Below, piece by piece: positions 42,966-51,640 of a stretch of DNA of 64,000 bases. The position numbers and the translations under genes were made by a program. The stretch is from CAIUSP01 sp964594365. Lineage in GTDB: Bacteria > Actinomycetota > Thermoleophilia > Solirubrobacterales > 70-9. A model generated the notes under the pieces. The model saw nothing but the letters and a program-made list of their open reading frames with translations, ran no database searches and had not been told where the DNA came from. The stretch is from contig CAZQMB010000004.1 of assembly GCA_964594365.1 (NCBI GenBank), positions 1-64,000 on the forward strand. Direction: 5' to 3'. The first letter of the stretch is position 1; every line of letters starts with the position of its first letter.

Positions 42966-44053
42966 GAGTTCTCTGCCTCCCACGCGGCGTAGTCCTCCGT
43001 GAAGTAGCGAAGCCGGATCTTCTTGAACTCGGTCGAGGAGTAGAGGACGGCCCGATCTTCGCCGTGGAGATCGTGTTGATCGGCGATCGAATCGAGGATC
43101 GCGTCGCACTCCTCCTTCGATCGCCCATGAGCCATGGTGAAGACGCTGTACGGCCAGTCCTCATAGGTGGGCCGCTGATAGCAGTGCGAGATCCCGCGGA
43201 CCGATGCCATCTCGACGCCCACCTCACGGATCCGGTCCTCCGGGACCCGCCAAACACCCATACCGTTTGCGGAGAATCCGGCGCGACGGTGGAAGAGGAT
43301 CGCGGCCACGCGGCGCAGGATTCCTCGCTCCTGCATCCCGGCGAGGTGGCTCAGATAGGAGTCGACATCCATCCCTGCACGTGAGGCCGGCGCATCGAAG
43401 GGCCTGGCGACCGGTTCCATCTGGCCCTGGATCGCGCGGATCACCTCGATATCCGTCTCGTCATAGGCAACTGGCTCCAACTCCCGCGGCATCACAGCCT
43501 CTCCTGCGGGAGCCGCGAGGGTCTCGGTGCCCTTCTCCATCTCGAGGTTCATGTTGATCTTGAACAGGGTCAGCGTCGGGAGCTGGCGGATCGACTCCGC
43601 GCCGGTCAACTCCTGCAGTACCGAGACGGTCCCGTCCAGACCGAGCTTCGAATCCGGCGGGGTGGCGATCGTGAACCAGAGGTTGAATTCGTGGTCGCGC
43701 AGGTAGTTGTGTGACACACCGGGGTGCGAATTGATGATCTTGGCGGCGCGGTGGGGATTCTCTGGATCGACCTTCGCCGCGACCAACATCGACTCGTAAC
43801 CGAGGGCCCGCGTATCGAAGATGGGGGTCAACTCCCGGATGATCCGTTCGTCGAGCAGACGCTGAGTGCGCTCGAGCACGTCGTCGAGGTCCATACCTGC
43901 CTCCGTCGCCACGGCTGCAAAAGGCTCCGGAGTTAGAGGGAAGCTCGACTGCAGGAGGTTCATCAGCTTGCGATCGTGATCGTCCAGAGGCACCGCCGCT
44001 CCGTCCTTGCGCTCGCGAACCTTGGGGGTTGCTCCTGATGCCGGTGTATTCAT
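42962..44053 (-). CDS. Fused siroheme decarboxylase AhbA-AhbB
   Basis: The 363-residue protein contains two Lrp/AsnC-like units in tandem. Unit 1 (about 20-175) matches AhbA: FPLTPEPFAAVATEAGM, IFDTRALGYESMLVAAKV and PGVSHNYLRDHEFNLWFT. Unit 2 (about 195-357) matches AhbB: ILRRVAAILFHRRAGFSANG, MGVWRVPEDR, SHCYQRPTYEDWPYSVFTM, HGRSKEECDAI and TEFKKIRLRYFTED. The AhbA/AhbB pair decarboxylates siroheme to didecarboxysiroheme on the alternative heme pathway. It overlaps hemB and hemL by four bases each. General annotation would call it an AsnC regulator. Confidence 0.83.
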   Translation of the reverse strand: MNTPASGATPKVRERKDGAAVPLDDHDRKLMNLLQSSFPLTPEPFAAVATEAGMDLDDVLERTQRLLDERIIRELTPIFDTRALGYESMLVAAKVDPENPHRAAKIINSHPGVSHNYLRDHEFNLWFTIATPPDSKLGLDGTVSVLQELTGAESIRQLPTLTLFKINMNLEMEKGTETLAAPAGEAVMPRELEPVAYDETDIEVIRAIQGQMEPVARPFDAPASRAGMDVDSYLSHLAGMQERGILRRVAAILFHRRAGFSANGMGVWRVPEDRIREVGVEMASVRGISHCYQRPTYEDWPYSVFTMAHGRSKEECDAILDSIADQHDLHGEDRAVLYSSTEFKKIRLRYFTEDYAAWEAENS

Positions 44054-45039
44054 CGTGTGGATGCCTCCTCTGCCAGCCAGAGAGCGGCGGCGGTTGCGTA
44101 ATAGGTGATGATTGCGTCGGCTCCTGCCCTGCGAATCGCCAGCAGCGATTCGAGTACAGCAGATCGTTCGTCCAGCCAACCGTTCGCCGCTGCAGCCTTG
44201 ATCATCGAGTATTCGCCAGACACTTGATAGGCCGCCACGGGAGCCCCGGTGGCCTGCTTGACCAGCGAGACGACATCCAGGTACGGCATCGCAGGCTTGA
44301 CCATCAGGACATCCGCTCCCTCGTCGAGGTCGGCTTCCGCCTCGCGCACCGCTTCGAGTGCATTGGCTGGATCCATCTGATAGCCGCGCCGGTCACCCGA
44401 TGAGGGGGCACAATCGGCCGCGTCCCGAAACGGTCCGTAGAAGGACGAGGCGTACTTGGCGGAGTAGGAGATGATCGGCAGACTTTGGTGGCCGGACTCG
44501 TCGAGCTGGGCACGGATCGCGCCGATGCGGCCGTCCATCATGTCGCTCGGCGCTATCGCGTCTGCGCCGGCGTCGGCATGTGAGATCGCGGTCTTTGCGA
44601 GCAGTTCGATCGTGAGGTCGTTGTCCACCTCCTCTCCCTGGAGGACTCCGCAGTGGCCGTGGGAGGTGTACTCGCAAAGGCAGACATCGGTGATCACGGT
44701 TACCTCGGGATGCGCCTCCTTCAAGGCTCTGACGGCCATCTGGACCACACCCTCATCGTCGTAAGCCTCGCTGGCGACCTCGTCCTTGGTCGCAGGGATC
44801 CCGAACAAGAGCACGGCGCGGACCCCTGCAGAGGCAACGGTCGTCACCTCGGCCACCAGTTCCGAGATCGACAGTCGTTCGACCCCGGGCATGGACTCGA
44901 CCGGCTCCCGCAGGCCCTCTCCGGAGGTCACGAACATCGGCTGGATCAGATGAGAGGGAGAGAGCTCGGTCTCGGCCACCAGTTCCCGGAGCTGGCCGCT
45001 CCTTCGGAGGCGTCGGAATCGGGTTGCTGGAAAAGCCAT
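44050..45039 (-). CDS. hemB: Delta-aminolevulinic acid dehydratase (porphobilinogen synthase)
   Basis: HemB condenses two 5-aminolevulinates to porphobilinogen. The 329-residue enzyme has the zinc-site loop DVCLCEYTSHGHCG, then APSDMMDGRIGAIR, the Schiff-base lysines in SYSAKYASSFYGPFRDA and LMVKPAMPYLD, and GEYSMIKAAAANGW near the end. The Cys-rich site marks the zinc-dependent type. It is the first gene of the minus-strand heme/respiratory run. Confidence 0.97.
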   Translation of the reverse strand: MAFPATRFRRLRRSGQLRELVAETELSPSHLIQPMFVTSGEGLREPVESMPGVERLSISELVAEVTTVASAGVRAVLLFGIPATKDEVASEAYDDEGVVQMAVRALKEAHPEVTVITDVCLCEYTSHGHCGVLQGEEVDNDLTIELLAKTAISHADAGADAIAPSDMMDGRIGAIRAQLDESGHQSLPIISYSAKYASSFYGPFRDAADCAPSSGDRRGYQMDPANALEAVREAEADLDEGADVLMVKPAMPYLDVVSLVKQATGAPVAAYQVSGEYSMIKAAAANGWLDERSAVLESLLAIRRAGADAIITYYATAAALWLAEEASTR

Positions 45040-45115
45040 GGTCGGGATTCTAGGGTGCGCCGTTTTCGGCCGTGAGCGTGCGAGTGCGTCGAGTCGCTCC
45101 CTCTAGCCTGAGACC

Positions 45116-45892
45116 ATGCGGCTGCTGTTCATCGGAGATGTCGTCGGGAGTCCCGGGCGGGAGGGTCTGGCCGCAACCATGCCCGCACTGCGTGCAGAAC
45201 ACAAGCCCGATCTCATCGTCGTAAACGGTGAGAACGCCGCTGGAGGCGTGGGCATCACCGAGCAGACCGCGGAGGAGATCTTCGCCACCGGTGCGCAGGT
45301 GATCACCCTCGGCAACCATGCCTACCGGCAACGGGAAGCCTTCGGATTCCTCAACGCAGAGGAACGAGTGGTGCGGCCGCTCAACCACTCGCCCGAGTCA
45401 CCCGGACGAGGCTGGACCATCGTCGAAGCCGGCGGGATGCGGGTCGCGGTGGTCAACCTGAGCGGAGCCGTACAACTGCAAGTAGATCGCAATCCGTTTG
45501 CGGCCATCGACGAACTGCTCGAAGAGCTCGACGGCCGCGCTGATGCGGTCTTCGTCGACTTCCACGCCGAGGTGACCAGTGAGAAGGTGGCGATGGGATG
45601 GCATCTCGATGGAAGAGTCGCCGCGGTCTGCGGGACCCACACCCATGTCCCGACAGCCGATCCGCGGATTCTCCCCGGCGGAACCGCCCACATCACGGAC
45701 GTCGGAATGACCGGATCGAGAGATGGGGTGCTCGGGGTGAAACGCGACGGGGCATTGGAGTCGCTCCGTACCGGCTTGCCGGTGCGTTTCGAGACAGCAG
45801 CGGAAGACGTCTGGGTCATGGGTTGTCTGATCGAGATCCGGGACGACGGCCTCTCGACTCGGATCGAACAGATCCTCTCGCCAGCCGGCTAG
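45116..45892 (+). CDS. YmdB-family metallophosphoesterase
   Basis: The 258-residue protein matches the YmdB/TIGR00282 family: FIGDVVGSPGRE (metal ligands), VVNGENAAGGVGI, TLGNHAYRQRE, DFHAEVTSEKVAMGWHLDG, VCGTHTHVPTAD and ITDVGMTGSRDGVLG. Family members hydrolyse cyclic nucleotides (2',3'-cAMP) and influence RNA turnover and development in Bacillus. The GNHTWD signature reads GNHAYR here. It is divergent from hemB and convergent with the GT87-like gene (four-base overlap). Confidence 0.92.
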   Translation: MRLLFIGDVVGSPGREGLAATMPALRAEHKPDLIVVNGENAAGGVGITEQTAEEIFATGAQVITLGNHAYRQREAFGFLNAEERVVRPLNHSPESPGRGWTIVEAGGMRVAVVNLSGAVQLQVDRNPFAAIDELLEELDGRADAVFVDFHAEVTSEKVAMGWHLDGRVAAVCGTHTHVPTADPRILPGGTAHITDVGMTGSRDGVLGVKRDGALESLRTGLPVRFETAAEDVWVMGCLIEIRDDGLSTRIEQILSPAG

Positions 45893-47577
45893 CCGGCCTT
45901 CCGAGCCTCGACGAGGCGATTTCTGGCGAGTAGTGCCACGAAGAGAGGCCCGAGGAACCACGGCAAGTAGAGATAGAACCAGTGGTCGAAGGTGATCTCG
46001 ACCGCGATCAGAACTGCAGCGGCCAATGCCGACAGGACCACTGTGTCCCTGAATCGGGGCCGAATCGCCACCGCGAGTGCGAAGAGGCCGACCGCGGCCA
46101 TCACGAACAGTTGGAGTGGCTCGAGCACCGGGAACTGACCCCAGATGCTGAAAGGTGAGTCCCGCCCGACCTGGTTGCCGATCGTCCGCTCGAAGATCAC
46201 CAGAGGTCCCGAGTCGTAGAGGGCATCGGCGAAGATCACGAGCAGCCCCAGTGCGAACCCGACCAGGTAGGTCAACGACTCCCTCATCGAGAGTGGCGCG
46301 AGGAAACGCTTCAGGCGAAGGGAGGTCGAGCTGCCTGCGGTCGGTGGATGCGGGACGGAACCGGGGCGAGGCCCGGACATGAACAACGGAACCAACGCCA
46401 GCGGAGCGAGCTTGGTCGCGGAGGCGAAGGCGACCAGCACTCCCCGGAGCGGCGCCGAGGTGACGCCGAGCAGGATCGCCACTACCGTCAGGGCTACCAG
46501 CGAGTCATTCGTATTCGATTCGAGCGCGAAAGCCGTATACGGACATGCGGCCCAGGCGAAGACGAGGAGCGCGCCGAGTCGAGTACCGCTCGAACCCGAG
46601 CCCAATCTGCGGCCGAGCAGGAACAGCGCGGCCATCGTTGCGAGATCGAAGAAGATCGCAGCGGCGTGAGCGGCCGGAAGATCGTCCCATGAGCCGCTCC
46701 AGGGAAAGGCCAGTTCGAACGGTACGTACGCGAAGTACGAGAGCGGACCGTACGTGTCTCCATTCGCTATGTCGATCGGGAAGTTCGCGTAGAGCGTCCG
46801 CCCGTTCGAGATCAGATCACCCCCGATTACACCGGCGTAACCGACATCGATCACATTCGAATCCGCCATGTTGAACGCGATCCGCACCCCGATCAGGAAG
46901 AGCGCGGCGATCGCGAGCACTCCGGCGGGGATCGAGGGTTCGAGGCCGCCACGAGGATCCCGACCGCCGCGACTGGTCGCGAGCCAGATCATCCTCGCCA
47001 GCAACCAGACGAGTACCGGGTAGACGAGTGGCACCGAGATGTCTATCCGCCCCAGGTTGAAGAAGTAGTGAGAGAGCCCGAGACCAGCGGTCAGCGCGAG
47101 TAGATCCAGATGGGCGACCCGGAACGGTCTGCGCCAATCGAACAGACCGCAGAAGAAGATGAGGCAGAGGGGGATCCACACCCACGGTGCGTTGAGCGTC
47201 CGCCCGAAGGCACCGGAATAACCGCGCGCCATGGTCCAGGCGACTTGATCACCAGTCCATTCCTCCCTCACCGTTGCACCTACCGGATCGACGATCACCA
47301 GCGCCTCGACTCTCTCGCCGACGAAGAAGCGGACCTCCCAATCGGCTCCGTCCTCTTTACGCGAGGCGCTGACGGAAGCGCGTGGATGTGCCCGCAACGT
47401 CTCGCGGCCCACCGAGGAACTCTCTGCCGCGTCGAGTGCCTGGACCTCAGTTGTTTCCGCAGGAGGGTCGCCCTCCTGACGAGGAGGTCCTGCGAGGGAG
47501 GCTGGCGGCAGCAGGAATGTCGAGGCGACCAGCGCCAGCGCCAGCGCCAGCGCCAAACGACAGCGCCGGCCGGTCAC
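45889..47577 (-). CDS. Multi-TM GT87-like glycosyltransferase with N-terminal exterior domain
   Basis: The 562-residue protein has a signal-like hydrophobic start with an (LA)n tract and an exterior domain (about 30-125). About eleven membrane helices follow, with DVGYAGVIGGDLISNGRTLYANFP and TYGPLSYFAYVPFE between the first ones, resembling the acidic-residue and YxP-type loop of GT-C transferases. It probably transfers a polyprenyl-linked sugar on the outer membrane face. It starts with GTG 47577 in a GTGA overlap with the GtrA gene, so the pair is coupled. Confidence 0.7.
   Translation of the reverse strand: MTGRRCRLALALALALVASTFLLPPASLAGPPRQEGDPPAETTEVQALDAAESSSVGRETLRAHPRASVSASRKEDGADWEVRFFVGERVEALVIVDPVGATVREEWTGDQVAWTMARGYSGAFGRTLNAPWVWIPLCLIFFCGLFDWRRPFRVAHLDLLALTAGLGLSHYFFNLGRIDISVPLVYPVLVWLLARMIWLATSRGGRDPRGGLEPSIPAGVLAIAALFLIGVRIAFNMADSNVIDVGYAGVIGGDLISNGRTLYANFPIDIANGDTYGPLSYFAYVPFELAFPWSGSWDDLPAAHAAAIFFDLATMAALFLLGRRLGSGSSGTRLGALLVFAWAACPYTAFALESNTNDSLVALTVVAILLGVTSAPLRGVLVAFASATKLAPLALVPLFMSGPRPGSVPHPPTAGSSTSLRLKRFLAPLSMRESLTYLVGFALGLLVIFADALYDSGPLVIFERTIGNQVGRDSPFSIWGQFPVLEPLQLFVMAAVGLFALAVAIRPRFRDTVVLSALAAAVLIAVEITFDHWFYLYLPWFLGPLFVALLARNRLVEARKAG
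47529..47555 (-). repeat. Four perfect CCAGCG hexamers (Leu-Ala tract)
   Basis: The hexamer CCAGCG repeats four times without mismatch (47529-47552) plus CCA. It encodes the LALALALAL core of the signal segment of the GT87-like protein. Copy number changes would lengthen or shorten the hydrophobic core by two residues each. Confidence 0.9.
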
Positions 47578-48002
47578 CGGCCGTCGAAGGTCCAGAGTTT
47601 GTTGCCGATGAAGTTGACCGGGGTTGCTACCGCGACGGCGATTGCCTGGGCTCCGATCTCAGGCATGCCGAGCGCGATCAAGCCTTGGAGGATCAGGAGG
47701 TTCACGCCGAGCGAGATCACGCTGACGGTCAGGAACCGAGCGGCTTGGAACCCGGCGTGGCCGGCAGATGCCCGGAAGGTCCAGTGCCTGTTCCAGAGGA
47801 AGTTGTTGGTGACCGCCACCACGAACGCGATCACTGCGGCCAGCACGTGGTGCAGATCGGCCTTCTCCGTGGCGAGCCAGAAGACCAGCAGGTTGATCAC
47901 GTAGCCCGACGCGCCGACCACGGCAAAGCGAACCAGCTGAGCCCAGTTCTCGGGCTTCCTGGTGCCACGGCCGATCCGTCGCGCGGTATTGGCAGGGGTC
48001 AT
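47574..48002 (-). CDS. GtrA family membrane protein
   Basis: The 142-residue protein has four membrane helices and the family signatures QLVRFAVVGASGYVINLLVFW, NNFLWNRHWTF and NFIGNKLWTFDGR. GtrA-like proteins are thought to flip polyprenyl-phosphate-sugars across the membrane. The direct coupling to a GT-C-type transferase downstream fits this: GtrA supplies the lipid-linked sugar outside and the transferase uses it. ATG 48002 overlaps the phosphodiesterase stop (TGATG). Confidence 0.9.
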   Translation of the reverse strand: MTPANTARRIGRGTRKPENWAQLVRFAVVGASGYVINLLVFWLATEKADLHHVLAAVIAFVVAVTNNFLWNRHWTFRASAGHAGFQAARFLTVSVISLGVNLLILQGLIALGMPEIGAQAIAVAVATPVNFIGNKLWTFDGR

Positions 48003-49558
48003 CAGCCCGTGCCGATCAGACTCGGAGATGGCGAGGCAAGTGGAACCCCGAAGTGGCCCAGGATCACCGGGGCGATATCGCGAAGCGTCCACTGTGGGTA
48101 CGTGGAGACGTCCGTTGGACCGCAACCCACGAACAGGAGTGGCGAGAGCGAATCCTCACGTGCGAGCGCACCGTGGCTGCCGCCTCCGACGTGTGTGACC
48201 CCTCCCCAATCCACGAACTCATAGCCTGACGCTGCGGACACCAGGATGTCGCCAGCGTGTGGCGAGATCAGTGCCGACCAGAGCCGTGAGAGGGCGTCCG
48301 GGTACTCGTGACTGTCGAAACTCGTCCCGCTCGATTCCGCCTCGAGCGTCGAGCTGTCGCCCCTGACCGACCACGGGACACCACGGCGATCGGTGACCGG
48401 ACCACCCGGCGAGAATCTGAGTTCGAGGCCGTTGCGCTCGACCACCGCCTCGTGGGCGTGCTCGGGGAATCCGATGGCGTTCCTCACCACCGGGTCGCCG
48501 TTGGAATCCGCCAACCACGCGATCAGGTCGACCCCCTCGGTGTCGAGAATTCGTCCGCGCAAACGCTCATGGGTGCGGGAGTGGGTCGGATCTGCATGGA
48601 GGAGATAGACCGCCGCGGCGCGGGAGGTCGGACTCACGGCGATCTCGGCTGATTCGGGGTCCTCGGCGTTGGGTTGGAGCACCGCCCATTCGCCGGAGAG
48701 CCTCTCGATCAGCGGGAGAGAGTGATTCACCGGCACCTGTGCATGATCCGAGGTGAGGATTACCGCGTACCTCGCGAGGAAGGAGTCGAGGCCACCCGCC
48801 GCGTCGATCAAACGCTGGAAACAGCGATCTGCGCGTGCGATCGACTGGATCTGACCGGACGGGCCCTGGCGGTGCGAATGGAAGTCGTTGTCCGGGAGGC
48901 TGAGGAGCAGGAAATCGAATGCGTCCGCAGCGATCAGCTCGGCCGAGGCACACGCTGCATACTCGTCCCGATCGCCCGGGCGGGTCAGAGCCGATCCGCA
49001 CTCGGTAGGCCGGCTCGCATAGAGGTCGCCGTAGAAGAACTCGTCGGGACCCCAGACGGCATGTCGGAAGCTGATGGCTTCGGCCGCCCGACGGGCCAAC
49101 CCCTCGAGGGAGAGCTCATGGCGTCGGGAGCCACGGTAGATGAGGAAGGGTGTGGTGGCGGTCCTGACTCCCGAAGCTCCGAGAGACTCGAACAGGGTCG
49201 GAGCCTCCCAACTGAGATGATCGAGATTCATGTTGTAGACGAGGTCGTACATCGCTCTGAACAAACCGAAGATGCGGGTGGCCTCGAAGGACGAGCCGTA
49301 TTCGATGTAGCGCCGCTCCACCCGATGGAACCAGTTCATCCCCATCACCCAGTGGCCACCTGGACCGAGACCAGTGAGGATCTCCGAAGAAGCAACAGGC
49401 GTCACCGAGGGGAAGCTCGAGACACAGTCCTCGACCAGTTGTCCGCGTTCCATCAGGGAACCGAACGCCGGTGCAGCACCGGCCGCGACCGCCTCCGAGA
49501 GGAGACCGGGATGCATCGCATCCACGACCGTCAGGATCAACTTCGGCGGGGAAGCCAC
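48002..49558 (-). CDS. Alkaline-phosphatase-superfamily phosphodiesterase
   Basis: The 518-residue protein has the metal-site pattern of type I phosphodiesterase/nucleotide pyrophosphatases: TVVDAM (Asp), SFPSVTPVASSEILTG (nucleophilic Thr), SLPDNDFHSHRQG (Asp/His), TSDHAQVPV (Asp-His) and GGGSHGAL (His). No signal peptide is seen, so it is probably cytoplasmic. The substrate is unknown; the neighbours suggest a lipid- or sugar-phosphate. It begins with GTG 49558 overlapping the preceding TAG. Confidence 0.88.
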   Translation of the reverse strand: MASPPKLILTVVDAMHPGLLSEAVAAGAAPAFGSLMERGQLVEDCVSSFPSVTPVASSEILTGLGPGGHWVMGMNWFHRVERRYIEYGSSFEATRIFGLFRAMYDLVYNMNLDHLSWEAPTLFESLGASGVRTATTPFLIYRGSRRHELSLEGLARRAAEAISFRHAVWGPDEFFYGDLYASRPTECGSALTRPGDRDEYAACASAELIAADAFDFLLLSLPDNDFHSHRQGPSGQIQSIARADRCFQRLIDAAGGLDSFLARYAVILTSDHAQVPVNHSLPLIERLSGEWAVLQPNAEDPESAEIAVSPTSRAAAVYLLHADPTHSRTHERLRGRILDTEGVDLIAWLADSNGDPVVRNAIGFPEHAHEAVVERNGLELRFSPGGPVTDRRGVPWSVRGDSSTLEAESSGTSFDSHEYPDALSRLWSALISPHAGDILVSAASGYEFVDWGGVTHVGGGSHGALAREDSLSPLLFVGCGPTDVSTYPQWTLRDIAPVILGHFGVPLASPSPSLIGTG

Positions 49559-50004
49559 TATCGGAGGATCCGGAGACCCTCGTGCTTCTCGGGCCTCGCT
49601 CGTCGTCGGCGGAAGTAGAGCAGGACTACTGCGAGAGCGACGACGATGGCCAGCGGAGGAGCGAGCCAGCAGGCGGCGGCGACCACGAGCGCCGAGATCA
49701 CACCTGTGGCGATCAAGAACCCCGAGGCACGACCTCTTGACTCCTCACGCGACTGGAGGGACTCGCGCCGCGACGCGCCAGCGAATACATCACCGATCAC
49801 TCCCGCGGTGAACATCCCGAACAAGCCGATCGGCAGCATCGGCCAGAACGTCACCTCTTCTGACCGCAACCAGAGACCCGCGACGGCAGTAGCGATCGAT
49901 GCGGCGAACGGAAGGCGCAGGCGGACCGGGAGGACCGCACCGCACAGGACCCCGACGGCGAGTCCGAATCCGAGTGCCTGGCAGATCGAGTTGAAGAGAT
50001 CCAC
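49558..50004 (-). CDS. Small membrane protein, unknown function
   Basis: The 148-residue protein has about four hydrophobic segments (roughly 8-25, 32-48, 55-75 and 97-130) and an Arg-rich C-terminus. I do not recognise the family. It is first in a four-gene chain whose members all overlap by one to four bases (membrane protein, phosphodiesterase, GtrA, GT87-like), so it likely takes part in the same membrane process. Confidence 0.65.
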   Translation of the reverse strand: MDLFNSICQALGFGLAVGVLCGAVLPVRLRLPFAASIATAVAGLWLRSEEVTFWPMLPIGLFGMFTAGVIGDVFAGASRRESLQSREESRGRASGFLIATGVISALVVAAACWLAPPLAIVVALAVVLLYFRRRRARPEKHEGLRILR

Positions 50005-50039
50005 GGATGGGGCTCAGGCTGACCGGGAGCCCGGTCGGC

Positions 50040-50531
50040 CTAGTCTTCGCCTCCGGCGAAATCCTCCGGAGACACGTTGTCGAGGAAGTCCTTGAACTTC
50101 TCGACCACCTCCTCGGTGTCCTCCACTTCGTGCTCGAACTCGATTGCCGACTCCTCGATCACCTCGTCAGCGGCATAGATGGGAGCGTCTATACGTACCG
50201 CGAGCGCGAGGGCGTCGGAGGGGCGGGAATCGATCTCCACCGTCTGCCCGTTGACCAGCAGGTTGATCTGGGCGAAGAAGGTGTTGTCCTTCAACTCCGT
50301 GACGGTGACCGATTCGCATTGGGCTCCTACCTGACCGACCAGATCCGCGAAGAGATCGTGGGTCATGGGCCTGGGGGTCTCCTGCCCCTGAAGCTTCATC
50401 AGGATCGCAGCGGCCTCGGGATGTCCGATCCAGATCGGCAGGAACTTGTTGCCCTCCTCGGTCTTCAGCAAGACGATCGGCTGCTTGCCGACCATGTCGA
50501 AACTGACTCCGTAGATGCTCATTAGCTGCAC
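50040..50531 (-). CDS. Bifunctional nuclease family (BFN/DUF151) protein
   Basis: The 163-residue protein has the DUF151 core: GKQPIVLLKTEEGNKFLPIWIG, PEAAAILMKLQGQETPRPMTHDL and ASDALALAVR-like SRPSDALALAVRIDAPIY. The C-terminus is strongly acidic. BFN proteins have reported nuclease activity in plants, and the bacterial role is unclear. GTG 50531 has AAGGTGA close upstream; an in-frame ATG at 50522 is the alternative. Confidence 0.9.
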   Translation of the reverse strand: MQLMSIYGVSFDMVGKQPIVLLKTEEGNKFLPIWIGHPEAAAILMKLQGQETPRPMTHDLFADLVGQVGAQCESVTVTELKDNTFFAQINLLVNGQTVEIDSRPSDALALAVRIDAPIYAADEVIEESAIEFEHEVEDTEEVVEKFKDFLDNVSPEDFAGGED

Positions 50532-50564
50532 GGTTTCACCTTGGTTTCGGACTCATTCCCACAG

Positions 50565-50638
<74 letters not shown>

Positions 50639-50698
50639 TCGCTTCCGTGCTCATCTGACCATCCGGCCACTCGGAGCGCGAGAGCGCGCAGTTTACCG

Positions 50699-51640
50699 CT
50701 AGGCAGGGGGCTGCTGGAGTGGGCCGTAGGTATCGGGTCGCCTCGTCTCCAGGAAGGGGAAGAGTTCGAGCCAGTCACGCCGCTGATCGAGATCCAGGTC
50801 GCACACCAACACGGCGGGTTCATCCCGTGGAGCCTTGACCAGGACCCGTCCGTAGGGGTCCGAGATGAACGACGAGCCGTAGAACTCGATCGGCCCCTCA
50901 CGGCCGATCCTGTTCACCGCGACCATGAAGGTGCCGTTCGCGATGCCATTCGCGGTGATGACCCTCTCCCAGAGCGGTTCGGTGTCGAAATCCGGGTGAT
51001 CGGGTTCGGAACCGATTGCCGTTGGATAGACCAGCACCTCCGCTCCGGCCAGGGAGTAGGTTCGTGCCAACTCGGGGAACCACTGGTCCCAACAGGTAGG
51101 AAAACCGACTTTGGCAGCCTCGAGGGCGATCACCGGGTAGCCGGTGTCGCCCGGCCGGAAATACCGGTCCTCGTAGTAGCCAGCCGTGACCGGAATGTGC
51201 AGCTTCCGGGTCCTCGCGATCAATTCCCCATCGGGAGAGAAGCAGACGGCCGTGTTGTATCCGCGTCTGTCCTCCCCTCCTCCGGAGGCTTCGTAGAGGG
51301 AAGCATGGACATAAGCACCCGTCTCTCGCGCCATGCGCTCGGCGAAGCGACAAGTGGGACCGTCGGGGATCGCCTCGGCTCGCTCGAGGGCGGAATCCAA
51401 TTCATCCTCCGTGATGGCGAAATAGGGGGAGAGCGTGAGCTCCTGCAGACAGATGAGCCGTGCTCCCTCATCGGCGGCCAGCCTGATCCCCTGCCCGAGT
51501 GCCTCCATGTGTTCCTCGGGATCGGGATTCCAGCGTTGCTGTACCGCGCCAACCCGAAACGGCTTCCGCTCCGGATCCCGAGTCCGCGCCGGAGAAGAGA
51601 TCGGTGCTCCGACCGAGCTGACCAATCGGAGCTCAGCCAC
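50699..51640 (-). CDS. aguB: N-carbamoylputrescine amidase
   Basis: AguB hydrolyses N-carbamoylputrescine to putrescine. The 313-residue nitrilase-fold enzyme shows the catalytic Glu in CLQELTLSPYF, Lys in TRKLHIP and Cys in FPTCWDQWFPE, plus the family segment TAGYYEDRYFRPGDTGYPV. It starts with GTG 51640 inside the end of aguA (eight-base overlap), so the two consecutive enzymes of the agmatine route are coupled. Confidence 0.95.
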   Translation of the reverse strand: MAELRLVSSVGAPISSPARTRDPERKPFRVGAVQQRWNPDPEEHMEALGQGIRLAADEGARLICLQELTLSPYFAITEDELDSALERAEAIPDGPTCRFAERMARETGAYVHASLYEASGGGEDRRGYNTAVCFSPDGELIARTRKLHIPVTAGYYEDRYFRPGDTGYPVIALEAAKVGFPTCWDQWFPELARTYSLAGAEVLVYPTAIGSEPDHPDFDTEPLWERVITANGIANGTFMVAVNRIGREGPIEFYGSSFISDPYGRVLVKAPRDEPAVLVCDLDLDQRRDWLELFPFLETRRPDTYGPLQQPPA

